A stretch of 64,000 bases of DNA from Falsiroseomonas oleicola. Lineage in GTDB: Bacteria > Pseudomonadota > Alphaproteobacteria > Acetobacterales > Acetobacteraceae. Location: the NCBI RefSeq assembly GCF_019029495.1, contig NZ_JAERQM010000003.1:248001-312000 (forward strand), given 5' to 3'. A program made the translations under genes and the position numbers. Of the stretch, positions 62,266 to 64,000 are shown piece by piece; positions within the stretch are counted from its first letter, which is position 1, and the number at the start of each line of letters is the position of its first letter. Under the pieces are notes generated by a model that made no database searches, was not told where the DNA came from, and saw only the letters and a list, made by a program, of their open reading frames with translations.

Positions 62266-62374
62266 GGCGATGGTTCGTACAGCGGCGGAACGCGAGATCG
62301 CGATTTTGTGATGTTAGGAAGATAAAAAGACATCTGGGGGATAATGGGACAACCCAGAACAAGGCACGCAAATT

Positions 62375-64000
62375 ATGCGTATCCGCACCATCTTCCTGCT
62401 CGGCTTCGCCATGATCGCGCTGCCGGGCCTCCTGCTATCCGGCTGGATCGCGAATGAGGCCTGGCGGGACGCGCGGCGCGCGGATGGCGCCATCCTCGCC
62501 ACCCGCACCATCAACGACGTGCTTCGGGCCCAGGCCGCCTACGCCGTGCAGTCCGGCCGGCTCAGCGCCGCGCTGGTCCAGGCGCGCCCCAATCTGACCG
62601 AGTTGCAGGAGGGACACGCCACCGCGATCCGGCAGCTTGAGGCCGCGACCGGCAGCGCGCGCGCCGCCGGCTTCGACACGGCGGCGCTGCAGCGCACGCA
62701 ATCCATCGCCACCGACCTGCTCCGCCGGGTCACCGCCGCGGTCCCCGCGCCCATCGAAGCCCGCGATCCCGCTATCCTGCGCGATCTGACCGCGGCCCGG
62801 GCCTCCATCGGCAACGAGCTGAGTGCCCTGGCGCTTTCCATCGGCAAGGCACTGGCGGCCCAGGCGCCCGGCCTGGCGGTGCGTGCGGAGGTGGCGATCC
62901 ACGCCGCCAATCTGCGCGACCAGGCTGGTCGCCGCGCCCTGTTCATCACCTCCTGGCTCGGCGGCCAGCCGGTGCGCCTGGAGACCTTTGCGGCGGCCCA
63001 GGTGCTGACAGGCCGGATGCAGGAATCCTTCGCCAACATCGCGCGCCTGTCCGAAGCCCTGGCGACACCCAGGCTGCTGGAGGCCCTGGAGGCGCAGCGC
63101 CAGAGCTATGTCGCCCGGTCGGAGCCCGGCTGGTACCGGCTGATCGAGGAGGCGGGCACCCGCCTCGGCAATCCGACAACGCCCTGGAGCACCAACGTCG
63201 CCACATTCCGCCCCTTCTCAGTGGCGGCCTTGGCCGACCTGCTGAACATGCGGGACGCGGCGCTGGAGGTGGCGCTGGAAGCCGGCGAGGCGAATAGCGA
63301 CCTGCATTGGCGCGAGGTGCTGTTCTCGGCCCTGGTCATGTCGGCGACGCTCGGCCTGCTTCTCGGCTGTCTTGTGGTGTTGCTGCGCCGCGTGCTGACC
63401 CCGCTGGGGGCGCTGACCGGGGTGGTGGGTCGGATTGGCGGCGGCGAGCTGACGCTGGATGTCCCTGGCCGCGACCGCAGCGACGAGCTGGGGGAGATGG
63501 CGGGCGCGATCGAGCAGCTGCGCCAGTCCTCGCTGGAACGGGTGGCGCTGGAAGCCGCCCAGGCCCGGGAACAGCAGGCCCGGCTGGCGCGCGCCGGCCA
63601 GATGGAGACGCTGCTGCACGGCTTCGAGGCGGAGACGGCCGGCGTGCTGCGGACGGTGGCCTCGGCGGCGACGGAGCTGGATGCGACGGCGGCCTCGATG
63701 GCCTCGACGGCGGAAAGCGGTGCGGCGCGGGCCACGGCGGTGGCGGATGCCTCGGCGCTGGCGAGCACGAATGTGGGCAATGTGGCGGCGGCGACGGAGG
63801 AGCTTTCGGCGTCCATCTCCGAAGTCGTGCGGCAGATCGAGGCCTCGGCGCGGGCGGCGCGGGAGGCGACGGAAGCGGCGGAGGCCACGGATGCGACGGT
63901 GCGCGGGCTGTCGGAGGCGGCGTCGCGGATCGGGGATGTGGTGCGGCTGATCGGCGATATCGCGGGGCAGACGAACCTGCTGGCGCTGAATGCGACGATC
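62375..64000 (+). CDS. Methyl-accepting chemotaxis protein (copy 2, 3' end outside window)
   Basis: The visible 542 residues begin MRIRTIFLLGFAMIALPGLL, parallel to copy 1. The periplasmic domain (for example LRDQAGRRALFITSWLGGQP) is only distantly alike. The second helix is near 314-336 (VLFSALVMSATLGLLLGCLV). HAMP and signalling sequence follow, ending at the window edge in the hairpin tip [12 protein letters not shown]. It starts 109 bp after copy 1. The different sensor domains suggest different ligands with the same signalling output. Confidence 0.92.
   Translation, partial: MRIRTIFLLGFAMIALPGLLLSGWIANEAWRDARRADGAILATRTINDVLRAQAAYAVQSGRLSAALVQARPNLTELQEGHATAIRQLEAATGSARAAGFDTAALQRTQSIATDLLRRVTAAVPAPIEARDPAILRDLTAARASIGNELSALALSIGKALAAQAPGLAVRAEVAIHAANLRDQAGRRALFITSWLGGQPVRLETFAAAQVLTGRMQESFANIARLSEALATPRLLEALEAQRQSYVARSEPGWYRLIEEAGTRLGNPTTPWSTNVATFRPFSVAALADLLNMRDAALEVALEAGEANSDLHWREVLFSALVMSATLGLLLGCLVVLLRRVLTPLGALTGVVGRIGGGELTLDVPGRDRSDELGEMAGAIEQLRQSSLERVALEAAQAREQQARLARAGQMETLLHGFEAETAGVLRTVASAATELDATAASMASTAESGAARATAVADASALASTNVGNVAAATEELSASISEVVRQIEASARAAREATEAAEATDATVRGLSEAASRIGDVVRLIGDIAGQTNLLALNATI
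63404..64000 (+). repeat. Direct repeat, second copy of 61231-61827
   Basis: The near-identical partner of 61231-61827 within the second chemoreceptor gene. One of the few amino acid changes is Val to Met in the [12 protein letters not shown] segment (here [12 protein letters not shown]). It is cut by the window end. Confidence 0.9.

Noticed and set aside
62310-62345. Possible flagellar sigma promoter before chemoreceptor copy 2 (TAAA then GATAA)
   Set aside because: The distance between the two elements is about 5 bases too short for the known consensus.

Overview
The window is about 70% G+C and densely coded, with little intergenic DNA and many 4-bp ATGA overlaps. It carries a trmE-mnmG-rsmG-parA-parB block with parS sites, a dnaQ-coaE-aroE group, rho and hem genes, and several Bug/TctC-type periplasmic receptors. 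This fits an alphaproteobacterium, most likely an Acetobacteraceae member of the Roseomonas type. The genus is inferred from gene content and style only. No rRNA, tRNA, CRISPR array, insertion sequence or complete prophage was recognised.

Layout. (1) 1-7142 looks like an accessory quinate/shikimate catabolism locus. It holds a partial 3-dehydroshikimate dehydratase-like gene, an NAD-type quinate/shikimate dehydrogenase behind a perfect palindrome, a TetR regulator, two tandem paralogous FadR-type GntR regulators, a three-gene TRAP transporter and a divergent type II dehydroquinase. (2) 7143-15345 is a second, partly decayed carboxylate locus. It has a PDC-hydrolase-like amidohydrolase, a chimeric pseudogene, three Bug receptors, a 2-hydroxyacid dehydrogenase, an SMP-30 lactonase and an IclR regulator. 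Two matching CGAAA-N5-TTTCG palindromes lie at its promoters. (3) 15485-25032 is a peptide-type ABC transporter (fused double ATPase, two permeases, binding protein) divergent from a double-helix-turn-helix GntR regulator, an FAD amine oxidase and a class III aminotransferase, followed by a convergent C45 acyltransferase/amidohydrolase. Together they suggest import and deamination of an N-acylated or peptidic amine.

(4) 25486-47140 is mostly housekeeping: an Fe-S protein, dnaQ-coaE-aroE, gshB, metW, phaB, rph-rdgB, an HD hydrolase, rho, hemJ-HAD-hemH, an orphan PhoR-like kinase and an LpoA-like lipoprotein divergent from rsmI. A large protein of unknown function with a seven-unit 141-bp tandem TPR array sits at 34338-36929. 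(5) 48025-49560 is an AT-richer islet with a divergent sulfotransferase-like gene. (6) 49563-58846 is the origin-proximal chromosome partition region: hemW, ogt, a 2Fe-2S protein, mnmE-mnmG-rsmG-parA-parB and three parS sites. One parS contains the rsmG start codon and another lies inside a YbaK-family gene. (7) 58862-64000 has a DegT-type aminotransferase and two tandem chemoreceptor genes whose signalling halves are nearly identical DNA; the second runs off the window.

The most unusual items are the dehydroquinase that lacks two substrate-binding residues, the paired candidate IclR operators, the TPR-array protein, and the overlap of parS with gene starts.
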